A stretch of DNA of 6,972 nt, from contig CAUZJO010000183.1 of NCBI GenBank assembly GCA_963580245.1, positions 1 to 6,972 of the forward strand. The letters run 5' to 3'. Below the pieces are notes generated by a model, which saw only the letters and a program-made list of their open reading frames with translations, did not search any database and was not told the origin of the DNA. A program made the translations under genes and the position numbers. Of this stretch, positions 1 through 6,552 are shown piece by piece. The DNA is from CAUZJO01 sp963580245 (GTDB taxonomy: Bacteria > Sumerlaeota > Sumerlaeia > MVZB01). The stretch's first letter is position 1; every line of letters starts with the position of its first letter.

Positions 1-14
1 TCTTGCCGTCAGAG

Positions 15-29
15 AAGGAGGTGATCCAA
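15..29 (+). promoter_or_regulatory. Extended Shine-Dalgarno sequence
   Basis: The 15 bases AAGGAGGTGATCCAA are exactly complementary to the 3' end of bacterial 16S rRNA (TTGGATCACCTCCTT, E. coli version). A GTG follows at 34 and an ATG at 38. It is not the end of a minus-strand 16S gene, because the next bases (GGGGGTGAATG) do not match the neighbouring helix 45 sequence. The most economical reading is a very strong ribosome binding site. It overlaps a TGA at 22-24 that could end an upstream plus-strand gene lying outside the window. Confidence 0.5.
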
Positions 30-33
30 GGGG

Positions 34-207
34 GTGAATGTTGAAATTGCCGGCCGTGAGAACTCAAAAGAGCTTCTTCGGCCAGAATCCATGGTCAAAT
101 CCCTTGCCTTTGGCCAGGCACGGTGGGATGATCCACTCAAAGATTTTGAGGATCGAACGGTTTGGTTAGCGAAATGGGAAATGTCGGTTTTAACACTGGG
201 ACCGTGA
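34..207 (+). CDS. Hypothetical short protein, possibly a truncated gene
   Basis: A 57-codon frame opens with GTG at 34, 4 nt after the 15-nt anti-SD match, and ends at TGA 205-207. I do not recognise the product. It is rich in charged and aromatic residues, with a stretch reading ARWDDPLKDFEDRTVWLAKW at residues 29-48, and has no membrane segment or signal peptide. Its last codons lie antisense to the point where the DUF4236 homology of the opposite strand stops (about 191). The frame may therefore be the 5' part of a larger gene cut at a recombination junction, so that its present C-terminus is accidental. An alternative start at ATG 38 in another frame gives a 43-residue peptide ending near 169 and looks less protein-like. 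Support for coding rests mainly on the ribosome binding site. Confidence 0.3.
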   Translation: MNVEIAGRENSKELLRPESMVKSLAFGQARWDDPLKDFEDRTVWLAKWEMSVLTLGP

Positions 208-914
208 TATTTGTTTCCACCCAAGGCGGATTTCCCCTGCCAATCTGTGCATCGGTTTTATTAACTAAATTACCCGCCCCTGCATTCAATTTCGATTCAT
301 GCGTACCTGATATATTTTTGGAATCAACTAACTGACCAAGCACTCGCATTTGAGGCCAAGAAATTGCAAGCGGAAACTATTTTTATAAAACGATATGCAT
401 TTTCATCTTCAAGATCTTAGGTAACAATAATTGCTCTTTGATTGGATTCCAAATATGCAACCAATGGCGTTGCGGCAATACCGACCGCAATAGCCGATAT
501 CCCCATAATTTGGCTTGTCTGAAAAGCAATGTAGGTAAAAATGCAAGAACTAATACCACATAAATAATCTAGCCCAAATAACTTGTATAAATTATTTATC
601 CTTTCCGATAATTCTTATTTTGATTTTGGAGATAATTTATGAGAAGAAGGAGTATCATATTTTGTTGTGTTATGGTCATTTATGTTTTCATTGTTGTCGT
701 ATTCCTGTATTTGCCTTTGCTTGCCTCTATTTCTTCCACCACCCAATTCCTCTCTGTAATAAAGACCATACCTTCCAGCATGAAGATAGCTCTTGCCATT
801 TGGGCGAATACCTACTCGGAATCCGGTTACACTAACCGATGTGCCTATTCCGCTTTTCGACAAGTCAAATCGGATAGGTCCAAGACTTACAGATTTTCTT
901 ATGTAAAATGCCAT
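191..914 (-). pseudogene. DUF4236-domain protein, degraded
   Basis: Reading from ATG 914-912, residues 1-60 are a good DUF4236 domain: MAFYIRKSVSLGP, then FDLSKSGIGTSVSVTGF, then a GRYGLYYR end. An SD-like AGAAGGAT lies 6 nt before the ATG. The open frame ends after 99 codons at TAA 617-615, but the same frame continues with family-like sequence: a hydrophobic segment (ISSCIFTYIAFQTSQIMGIS), a second hydrophobic stretch, then IIVT, a TAA at 419-417, and DLEDENAYRFIKIV. As I recall longer family members, a Tyr normally fills that stop position. Near 325-338 the frame shifts, and homology resumes as NAGAGNLV and then NPPWVETNITVPVL, ending about 191. Two nonsense codons, one frameshift and a lost 3' end make this a pseudogene. 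The 99-residue N-terminal piece could still be translated. The function of the family is unknown to me. Confidence 0.7.
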
Positions 915-1021
915 TGCTTATCCTTCTAACTAGGGTATAAAAGGTTACCTGATATGAGCCTTTAGCTGGCGAAATCGCCGTATGAGCCCCCTCCCCAAAA
1001 TCCTCTTTTTGCTGAATAAGT

Positions 1022-1049
1022 ATATTAGCACCAATATCTCACATTCCAA
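1022..1049 (-). promoter_or_regulatory. Candidate sigma70-type promoter upstream of the DUF4236 remnant
   Basis: On the minus strand, TTGGAA (1049-1044) is followed after 16 bp by TAATAT (1027-1022), which carries an extended -10 TG (1030-1029). The first matches TTGACA at four of six positions and the second matches TATAAT at four of six. Transcription would begin near 1015, leaving a leader of about 100 nt before the ATG at 914. The surrounding DNA is AT-rich, where such matches are easily found by chance. Confidence 0.25.
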
Positions 1050-1071
1050 GTCTTTTTTATCTGGGAGATGA

Positions 1072-1193
1072 TCGAGACTCCTTATCCACCTTCGTATGCG
1101 CGGCACAAGCCACGTCTTGCCGCCCGGATAGGGGAACGGACTTCCGTGGGTCAGCTTTGAGACGTTGATGACGCTGTCGGTTGCAACTTGCAT
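1072..1193 (-). pseudogene. D12-class DNA adenine methyltransferase, N-terminal fragment
   Basis: From ATG 1193-1191 the minus strand encodes MQVATDSVINVSKLTHGS followed by PFPYPGGKTWLVPRIRRWIR. The PYPGGK segment is the N-terminal S-adenosylmethionine-binding motif of D12 (Dam-type) N6-adenine methyltransferases, and the flanking LVPRIRRW pattern also fits the family. Homology stops at about residue 40. I see no following FIEPFAGGG-like block in any minus-strand frame, and no DPPY catalytic motif in the window. The open frame itself runs on to TAG/TAA near 945, but those residues (rich in Lys, Arg and Leu) do not resemble a methyltransferase. This is a truncated, catalytically dead relic. 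The start is uncertain because the frame is open upstream to 1367, and AAGGG sits too close to the ATG to be a good ribosome site. Confidence 0.6.
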
Positions 1194-1313
1194 ACCCTTA
1201 AGCCCCGAAGGGATCAGCGTCAGAACAACCGGGAGACTGCGCGGATTCCACTGAAATCGTCCCGTAAGATATTGTACCGTCAAATTTCTGTTTTCGACAG
1301 GACCGACCCCTCC

Positions 1314-1319
1314 TATAAT
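1314..1319 (+). promoter_or_regulatory. Perfect -10-like hexamer TATAAT at the radical SAM start
   Basis: TATAAT at 1314-1319 overlaps the first possible ATG (1318) of the radical SAM gene. The best -35-like match, TCGACA at 1294-1299, is only 14 bp away, which is too close for a standard promoter. No good hexamer lies at 17 bp. If this -10 is used, transcription would start near 1326 and the ATG at 1318 would not be in the message, so translation would have to start downstream. Confidence 0.25.
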
Positions 1320-3006
1320 GCGAGAGGTGAAGAAGTTGACACATAACTCCGCCGAGAGTCGGCGCAAAGCTTTGATCCGAGCCGAGCATGGACCGGATGC
1401 CGGGGGTATGGCCGGCGGTGGGTTGCGGGTGGCGTTGGTTTATCCGCACACCTATCACGTTGGCATGTCCAGTCTGGGGTTTCAGATCGTCTACCAGATG
1501 ATCAACGGTCGCCTCGGGGCGCGGGCCGAGCGGTTTTTTACCGACACGATGGCCCAGGGGTCGATCGAGACAGGGACGGCACTGGGGGATTTTGACCTGA
1601 TCGCCATCTCAGGGGCCTACGAGATGGACGACCCGCACGTGCTGGACGTGATCGAGGCGGCGGGCCTGCCGCTCGAAGCGCGCCGGCGGCTTCCGGAGCA
1701 CAGCCGGCCGCTGGTGGCCGTGGGCGGCGTGTTGGTTTCGGTCAATCGGCTGCCGCTTTATCCGTTTGTCGATGTGTTCTGTCACGGCGAGGCGGAACTG
1801 TTGATACCCGCGCTCATCGAGCGGATGGCGGACCGGCGGCGGCGGCGGGCCGAGCTGCTTGGCGAGCTTGGCCAGACGCCGGGATTCGAGGTCACGGCCG
1901 GCGCGCTCCAGGCCGCCGGCCTGGACCTGAGCCGGGAACTCGAGCCATTGGTCGACGTGCTCGACCGCGATGGCGAAGACCTGGCGGGGGCCGGACTTCC
2001 AAGACCGGCGGCTCCGGAGTCGGCGATCATGCCGCGGCTGGGCGTAACGCCGTTCACGTCTCACATCCTGACGCCCCATACCGAGTTTTCCAACATGGCG
2101 CTGATCGACCTGGCGCGCGGGTGCCCGCACCATTGCACGTTTTGCTGGATCGGGCACAACGCCCCGACCTATCGCGCGCGGCCGATCGAAGAGATCCTGG
2201 AAGCCGTCGGGCGCCTCCAACCCCACGCCGATCGCTTCGGATTGGTGGCCTCGGCGGTCGGCGCGCACCCGCAAATCGATGAAATCTGCGCCGAGCTGAT
2301 GCGCCGCGAGTTGAAAATTTCATACTCATCGCTGCGGGTGGAGGAGGTGTCGGACACGATGCTGCGCGCCCTGGCCGCGGGAGGAGGCAAGTCGGTGACG
2401 ATCGCGCCCGAGGCGGGCCATACGCGCGTCCGCAAGCTGTTGGGCAAGCGCATCAGCGACGAACAGATCTTCGAGGTGACCGAGAGAATCTTCGGCCTCG
2501 GCGCCGAGAACCTGAAAATGTACTTCATGATCGGCGTCCCCTCCGAAACCGAGGAGGAAGCACTCGAGATCGCCGCCTTCACCGAAAAAATTCGGGGAAT
2601 TCAATTGCGCTGGGCGCGACCGCGCGGGCGGGTCGGGACGATTGGGATCAACCTTGGCGTTTTCGTCCCCAAGCCCCACCTGCCGCTCAATCACATTGAA
2701 CCGGTTGCGCTACCGACGATTCGCAAACGGCTGAAGAGGCTGGTCCAGGCCTTGGGCCGGATCCCAAACACGCAGGTCAACGTATCGAGTCCGGAACTGG
2801 CCCGCGCCCAGGCGGTCTTGTCGATGGGTGGCGTTGAGGCGGCGCGCTATGTGATGCTTGTCCGCAAGCTCGGAGGCAATTGGCGCCAGGCCAACCGGCA
2901 ATGGGAGCAGTTTCAAGACAAGGACTATATCTGGCGTCCCGAGGAGCCCCCGCGCCTGGCCGGTCGCGCCTTGCGGGCCCATTCCGGCGCAACGGCCGCA
3001 CCCTGA
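1318..3006 (+). CDS. Radical SAM protein with B12-binding-like N-terminal domain
   Basis: This is an intact protein of 562 residues. Residues 37-165 form a Rossmann-like B12-binding-type domain (VALVYPHTYHVGMSSLGFQ, later PLVAVGGVLVSVN and FVDVFCHGEAE), but the cobalamin DxHxxG motif is not visible. Residues 260-430 are the radical SAM core: GCPHHCTFC gives the CxxxCxxC cluster ligands C269, C273 and C276, which should bind a [4Fe-4S] cluster that cleaves SAM. TIAPEAGHTRVRKLLGK (361-377) and LKMYFMIGVPSET (399-411) are typical later core strands. It resembles the widespread TIGR03960-type group, whose substrate I do not know. It is probably cytoplasmic. Start choice: ATG 1318 has no Shine-Dalgarno sequence, whereas TTG 1336 is preceded by GAGGTGA (1324-1330) at 5 nt and would give 556 residues. 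Residues 14-24 (SRRKALIRAEH) look conserved, so both starts keep the domain whole. Confidence 0.9.
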   Translation: MREVKKLTHNSAESRRKALIRAEHGPDAGGMAGGGLRVALVYPHTYHVGMSSLGFQIVYQMINGRLGARAERFFTDTMAQGSIETGTALGDFDLIAISGAYEMDDPHVLDVIEAAGLPLEARRRLPEHSRPLVAVGGVLVSVNRLPLYPFVDVFCHGEAELLIPALIERMADRRRRRAELLGELGQTPGFEVTAGALQAAGLDLSRELEPLVDVLDRDGEDLAGAGLPRPAAPESAIMPRLGVTPFTSHILTPHTEFSNMALIDLARGCPHHCTFCWIGHNAPTYRARPIEEILEAVGRLQPHADRFGLVASAVGAHPQIDEICAELMRRELKISYSSLRVEEVSDTMLRALAAGGGKSVTIAPEAGHTRVRKLLGKRISDEQIFEVTERIFGLGAENLKMYFMIGVPSETEEEALEIAAFTEKIRGIQLRWARPRGRVGTIGINLGVFVPKPHLPLNHIEPVALPTIRKRLKRLVQALGRIPNTQVNVSSPELARAQAVLSMGGVEAARYVMLVRKLGGNWRQANRQWEQFQDKDYIWRPEEPPRLAGRALRAHSGATAAP

Positions 3007-3019
3007 TGGGCCTCGGCCG
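2993..3019 (+). other. GC-rich hairpin spanning the radical SAM stop codon
   Basis: CGGCCG (2993-2998) can pair with CGGCCG (3014-3019). Inside it, CCC (3001-3003) pairs with GGG (3008-3010), leaving the loop TGAT, which contains the TGA stop (3004-3006). An internal bulge (CA against CCT) separates the two stems. No T-run follows, so it is not a canonical intrinsic terminator. It might slow ribosomes or protect the 3' end of the message, or it may simply reflect high GC content. Confidence 0.3.
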
Positions 3020-3119
3020 GGATGCCGGTGATGCCGCTTCCGGTTGGGTTCGACTCGCGGTCCCCGCAACTCTGGAGCCGTTATAGACCCTTCGGTTTCG
3101 TATTCGAAGTCGCTTTCAT

Positions 3120-5153
3120 ATGCCGCAAACCGATCAACATGCCAGCTCTCGACCGCCCGACGGCCCCAAAGCCGCTGAGGGCCGGTCGGCTGAATGGCTG
3201 GCGGCGCATCCCCGCTGGCGACGCACCGCGCTGGGGCTGACCGACCTGATGCTGCTCGTGCTGGCATTTGGGCTTGCCTACGAAATCCGCTTCGACTTTC
3301 AGGCGGAGGGATTCACCGACGACTATCGACTCCAGTTTCTGTGCGTCATGCCGTGGTTGGTCCTGATTCGGCTGATCGCGCTGCAGGCTTTGGGGCTTTA
3401 TCAGGGTTTCACGCGCTACACGGGGCTTCACGAGCTGACCAACATCGTTCTGGCATGCTTCATCGGGACCGCCGGGCTGGTCCTCTTTAATCTCGTTACT
3501 CACTTTGTCCCCTCGCTTGGCGGATATCCCGTGCTAGGCGAACACATCCTACGGGCGCCGCGCGGCGTGGTGGTCATCGATGCTTTGTTGGCCATCGCGC
3601 TGGTGGCCGGGGTGAGATTGGGACGTCGGTACGCGGCCGAGCGACTGGGCCTGGCCCGCGAGGGCGCTCGGCGCCGGGTGTTGATTCTGGGCGCCGGAGA
3701 CGCGGGAGAGCAGGTCGCCCGCGACCTGTTGCGGCATCACCGCGCGCGATACCAGCCGGTCGCCTTTGCCGATCCCAATCCCGATTTGATCGGCCGGCGC
3801 ATTCACGGCCTGCCGGTGGCCGGCGGGCTGCGGGACTTGGAGCGACTCACGCTCAAGCACCGGGTCGAGGAAATCGTCATCGCCCTACCGAGGCCCGAAC
3901 CGGCCATTATGCGCCAGATCGTCGAACACTGTCGCCGGGCGCGACTGGAGTTTAAGCTCATCCCGGATGTCGACGCGGTCATCAGCGGCCGAGTCCAGAT
4001 CAGCCAATTGCGACCGGTCGAAATCGAAGACCTGTTGGGTCGGTCGCCGGTCGTATTGGGCACGTCGCCCGAACGTTCATGCCTGACCGGCCGCCGGGTG
4101 CTCGTGACCGGGGCGGGGGGGTCGATCGGGGCCGAGCTGTGCCGCCAGACGCTCGAACACCGCGCCGCGGCTCTGACGCTGCTGGGCCGCGGGGAGAACA
4201 GCCTCTATGACATTCACGAGGAACTGCGACCCCGCGCCCAGGAACTGGGGATCGAGCTGCGGCTGGTCGTCGGCGACGTGCGCGATCCTTCGCTGGTTCA
4301 ACCGCTGTTCAAACATGTTCGGCCTCAGGTGGTCCTGCACGCCGCGGCGCACAAGCACGTCCACCTAATGGAACTGCAGCCGGCCGAAGCGGTGAAGAAC
4401 AACGTCACCGGCACGCGCGTGACGGCCCAGGCGGCCCAGGCCGTCGGCGCCGAGCGGTTCATCTTGATCTCGACCGATAAGGCCGTGCGGCCGACCGGCG
4501 TGATGGGCGCCAGCAAGCGGGTGGCGGAGATGACCGTGGCCGCGCTTGACGCCAAGGGCCCAACGACGTTCATTGCCGTGCGTTTCGGCAACGTGTTGGG
4601 CAGCCGCGGTTCGGTCATCCCGCTCTTCCGCCGCCAGATCGCCGCCGGCGGGCCGGTCACGGTCACCGACCCCGAGGTCAGCCGCTATTTCATGACGATC
4701 AGCGAGGCCGTCAGCCTGGTCATCGAGGCGGGGAGCCAGGGGAAAGAGGGGGAGGTATTCCTGCTCGACATGGGCCAGCCGATCAAGATCGCGGACCTGG
4801 CGCGCAATCTGATCACGCTCAGCGGCCTGGAACCCGACCGCGACATTACGATCGAATTCACTGGCATGCGCCCCGGCGAGAAGCTCCACGAACAGCTTGT
4901 GACCGACCAGAGCGACATCACGCCCACGGACCACGAGAAAATCTACCATTGCGCCCCGGACGCGGTTCCTTGGGGGGAACTCGCGGCCCAAATCGCCCGT
5001 ATGGAAAAACTCGCCGCCCAGGGCGATGAGGAGGGGATTGTGAAGGCGTTCAAGGAACTCATTGCCGATTATCAGCCTGCATCGGCTGAAGAGCGGGCTC
5101 GGGCTCGAGTATCAGGCAAATCAAACCCACAGGGTATGATCGGTCGGGGCTGA
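3120..5153 (+). CDS. Membrane-anchored UDP-sugar 4,6-dehydratase, FlaA1/CapD/WbpM family
   Basis: This 677-residue length matches full-length WbpM/PglF-type proteins. Hydrophobic segments at about 38-54, 73-92, 107-128 and 148-166 form an N-terminal membrane anchor. A first Rossmann domain (CoA-binding-3 type) follows, with VLILGAGDAGEQVA at 187-200. The catalytic short-chain dehydrogenase domain begins with the NAD-binding TGAGGSIGAEL at 330-340. STDKAVRPTGVMGASK (451-466) carries the active site. Met462 replaces the usual catalytic Tyr and Lys466 is kept, as is typical of this branch. RFGNVLGSRGSVIPLF (488-503) and GMRPGEKLHEQL (582-593) are further hallmarks. By family, the expected reaction is UDP-GlcNAc to UDP-4-keto-6-deoxy-GlcNAc, feeding cell-surface glycans or glycoprotein sugars. 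No other glycan gene is visible nearby. ATG 3120 has only a weak GAAG upstream (3106-3109). The preceding 113 bp hold no clear promoter; TTATAG at 3081 lacks a partner hexamer. Confidence 0.93.
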   Translation: MPQTDQHASSRPPDGPKAAEGRSAEWLAAHPRWRRTALGLTDLMLLVLAFGLAYEIRFDFQAEGFTDDYRLQFLCVMPWLVLIRLIALQALGLYQGFTRYTGLHELTNIVLACFIGTAGLVLFNLVTHFVPSLGGYPVLGEHILRAPRGVVVIDALLAIALVAGVRLGRRYAAERLGLAREGARRRVLILGAGDAGEQVARDLLRHHRARYQPVAFADPNPDLIGRRIHGLPVAGGLRDLERLTLKHRVEEIVIALPRPEPAIMRQIVEHCRRARLEFKLIPDVDAVISGRVQISQLRPVEIEDLLGRSPVVLGTSPERSCLTGRRVLVTGAGGSIGAELCRQTLEHRAAALTLLGRGENSLYDIHEELRPRAQELGIELRLVVGDVRDPSLVQPLFKHVRPQVVLHAAAHKHVHLMELQPAEAVKNNVTGTRVTAQAAQAVGAERFILISTDKAVRPTGVMGASKRVAEMTVAALDAKGPTTFIAVRFGNVLGSRGSVIPLFRRQIAAGGPVTVTDPEVSRYFMTISEAVSLVIEAGSQGKEGEVFLLDMGQPIKIADLARNLITLSGLEPDRDITIEFTGMRPGEKLHEQLVTDQSDITPTDHEKIYHCAPDAVPWGELAAQIARMEKLAAQGDEEGIVKAFKELIADYQPASAEERARARVSGKSNPQGMIGRG

Positions 5154-5213
5154 CTTGCCAAGAGGCCGTGACGCGAGCGGGTTCCGATCGTCCGTCGGCA
5201 ACGATGGATCGTC
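5154..5213. other. Short gap between convergent genes, no clear terminator
   Basis: These 60 bp separate the stop codons of the dehydratase (plus) and the transporter (minus). I see only weak 5-bp inverted pairs, such as CGATC and GATCG, with no T-run on either strand. Transcription from either side may therefore run into the other gene, or stop by a Rho-dependent route. Confidence 0.3.
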
Positions 5214-6461
5214 TCAGGACGGCTCCGCGCCATCGGTCTGGGCGCGATGACGGATCAGCCGCCAGCGGGTGACGTTGGCCCAGTACACCGCGAACAACAT
5301 GACCACGGCGGCGATCCAGAACGGCCATTGCGGGCCGAAGGCGTCGTAAGCCACGCCACCCAACGGACCCAGGATGCGGCCCAAGGTGGAGGCGGCTTGA
5401 CTGGTGCCGAGTACGTTGCCCTGGAGGTGCGCCTGGGCCTGGCGTGAGATCAGCGACATCAGGCACGGTATGCACAATCCGTGGCCGACGGCCAAGATGC
5501 ACATCGGCACGAGCATCCCCATGGCGGTCGGCCGCAGCGGTAACAGAGCCACGCCCACCATTAACGTCGCGCAGCCCAGGATGATCCAGATCTGCTCGGG
5601 GATGAACTTGACCGCCTTGCGAATGAAGTAACCCTGAATGAAGGCCATGATCAGCCCCACCACGATGAAGATCGAATAGACCCCCGTCTCCGAGAGGCCG
5701 ACGAAAAATTTGGCATAGAGTGGGAAACTGACCTCCACGTTGGCGAAGGCGAACGTGATGATGAAAAAGAGCAGGATGAGCGGCCCGAGCGCCGGGTGGC
5801 GTAGCGTGACCAGGGCTTCGCGCGTCGTGGCGAAGCGGCGGAAGTGCACCTTGCCGCGCCGCTCGGGGGGGAGCGACTCGGGCAGCTTTATCGAAGCCCA
5901 CAATAGGTTCGAGCCGCAAATGAGGGCTGCCACGATTCCCAAGCCCATGTGGGGACGGGCATCGGGGAACATCCACGCCCAAACCCCCAGGGCACCCGCG
6001 CCGATGACCGGCCCCAAGACGAATCCCAGTCCGAAGGCCATGCCGAACAGGCCCATCCCGCCGGTGCGCTCCTCTTTGCTCGTGATATCGGCCATGTAAG
6101 CCTGGGCGGCGGTGATGTTCGCGCTGAATAGGCCGGCCAGCAGCCGCGAGATGAGGAGCAGGGTGAAGCTATCGGAGAGGGCGAACAAGGCGTAAGAGCC
6201 GGTGGAGCCGGCCAGACTCAGGAGGATGATCGGTCGGCGGCCGAACCGGTCCGACAAACGGCCCCACAGCGGGCTGAAGATCATCTGCGGGAGCGAGTAG
6301 GCCGTCATCAGCCACAACGCTCCCTGGCCGACGCTCGATTCGGGGAGGTAGAGGCCGCCCGTGATGGCCAGCATCGGGATGATGATCCCAAAGCCGAGCA
6401 GATCGATGAAGACGGTCAAGAAAATCAGGAGTTTGGGGGTGACTCGACCCATACAGCTCAT
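5214..6461 (-). CDS. MFS transporter, TetA-like drug:H+ antiporter (DHA1) type
   Basis: This is a polytopic inner-membrane protein of 415 residues from ATG 6461-6459, the expected size for a 12-helix transporter. TM1 is LIFLTVFIDLLGFGIIIPML. The loop 2-3 motif A reads GRLSDRFGRRP at 67-77. TM4 has LLISRLLAGLFSANITAAQA with the conserved Arg106. TM5 carries the antiporter motif C as GFVLGPVIGA at 146-155. A charged central loop near residues 190-215 separates the two halves. The overall look is that of TetA-like drug efflux proteins, but the substrate cannot be read from sequence. Start choice: ATG 6461 overlaps the stop of a possible leader ORF (ATGA). ATG 6452 (412 residues) is equally plausible, while ATG 6515 and TTG 6542 add a poorly hydrophobic extension. 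None has a well-spaced Shine-Dalgarno sequence. The gene points away from the adjacent transposase and lies downstream of it. Confidence 0.88.
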   Translation of the reverse strand: MSCMGRVTPKLLIFLTVFIDLLGFGIIIPMLAITGGLYLPESSVGQGALWLMTAYSLPQMIFSPLWGRLSDRFGRRPIILLSLAGSTGSYALFALSDSFTLLLISRLLAGLFSANITAAQAYMADITSKEERTGGMGLFGMAFGLGFVLGPVIGAGALGVWAWMFPDARPHMGLGIVAALICGSNLLWASIKLPESLPPERRGKVHFRRFATTREALVTLRHPALGPLILLFFIITFAFANVEVSFPLYAKFFVGLSETGVYSIFIVVGLIMAFIQGYFIRKAVKFIPEQIWIILGCATLMVGVALLPLRPTAMGMLVPMCILAVGHGLCIPCLMSLISRQAQAHLQGNVLGTSQAASTLGRILGPLGGVAYDAFGPQWPFWIAAVVMLFAVYWANVTRWRLIRHRAQTDGAEPS

Positions 6462-6538
6462 TTCAGCAATGTCGCGGCGATCCACATGGCCGACAAGGCC
6501 AGGCAAGACCACCATTCTGCCCGACGCGCCCGCTGCAA
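6458..6538 (-). CDS. Possible 26-residue leader peptide coupled to the transporter
   Basis: On the minus strand AAGGAGA (6549-6543) lies 4 nt before a TTG (6538-6536). The frame runs 26 codons and stops at TGA 6460-6458, which overlaps the transporter ATG 6461 as ATGA. The peptide starts MQRARRAEWW and is hydrophobic towards its end (SCLALSAMWIAATLL). The only good Shine-Dalgarno sequence upstream of the transporter thus fits this short frame, suggesting translational coupling or a regulatory leader. The TTG start and short length make coincidence quite possible. The other reading is that the AAGGAGA is a relic of an older start lost when the insertion sequence arrived. Confidence 0.25.
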   Translation of the reverse strand: MQRARRAEWWSCLALSAMWIAATLLK

Positions 6539-6552
6539 TCAATCTCCTTGGC

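Noticed and set aside
15..29. 3' end of a minus-strand 16S rRNA gene
   Set aside because: The match stops after 15 nt; the adjoining helix 45 sequence expected in any 16S gene is absent.
620..929. Plus-strand frames at 620-835 and 639-929
   Set aside because: They lie antisense to the DUF4236 remnant, which has clear family motifs; their translations show no domain.
890..1037. Second minus-strand open frame beginning GANILIQQ
   Set aside because: It has no start codon or ribosome site after the preceding stop and no recognisable motif.
1196..1212. CCCTT/AAGGG inverted pair as a terminator
   Set aside because: The stem is only 5 bp with no T-run, and it sits just upstream of the methyltransferase relic's ATG.
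1336..1364. TTGACA at 1336-1341 as a -35 box
   Set aside because: It lies inside the coding start and no -10-like hexamer occurs 16-18 bp downstream.
1609..2694. Long minus-strand frames inside the radical SAM gene
   Set aside because: They are GC-rich shadow frames, rich in Arg, Pro and Ala, without motifs.
3081..3109. TTATAG as a -10 box and CTTCG/CGAAG hairpin before the dehydratase gene
   Set aside because: No -35 partner at a workable distance, and a 5-bp stem with a 10-nt loop is expected by chance.
5059..5982. 307-codon minus-strand frame overlapping the transporter gene
   Set aside because: It is a shifted shadow of the transporter frame, which carries all the MFS motifs.
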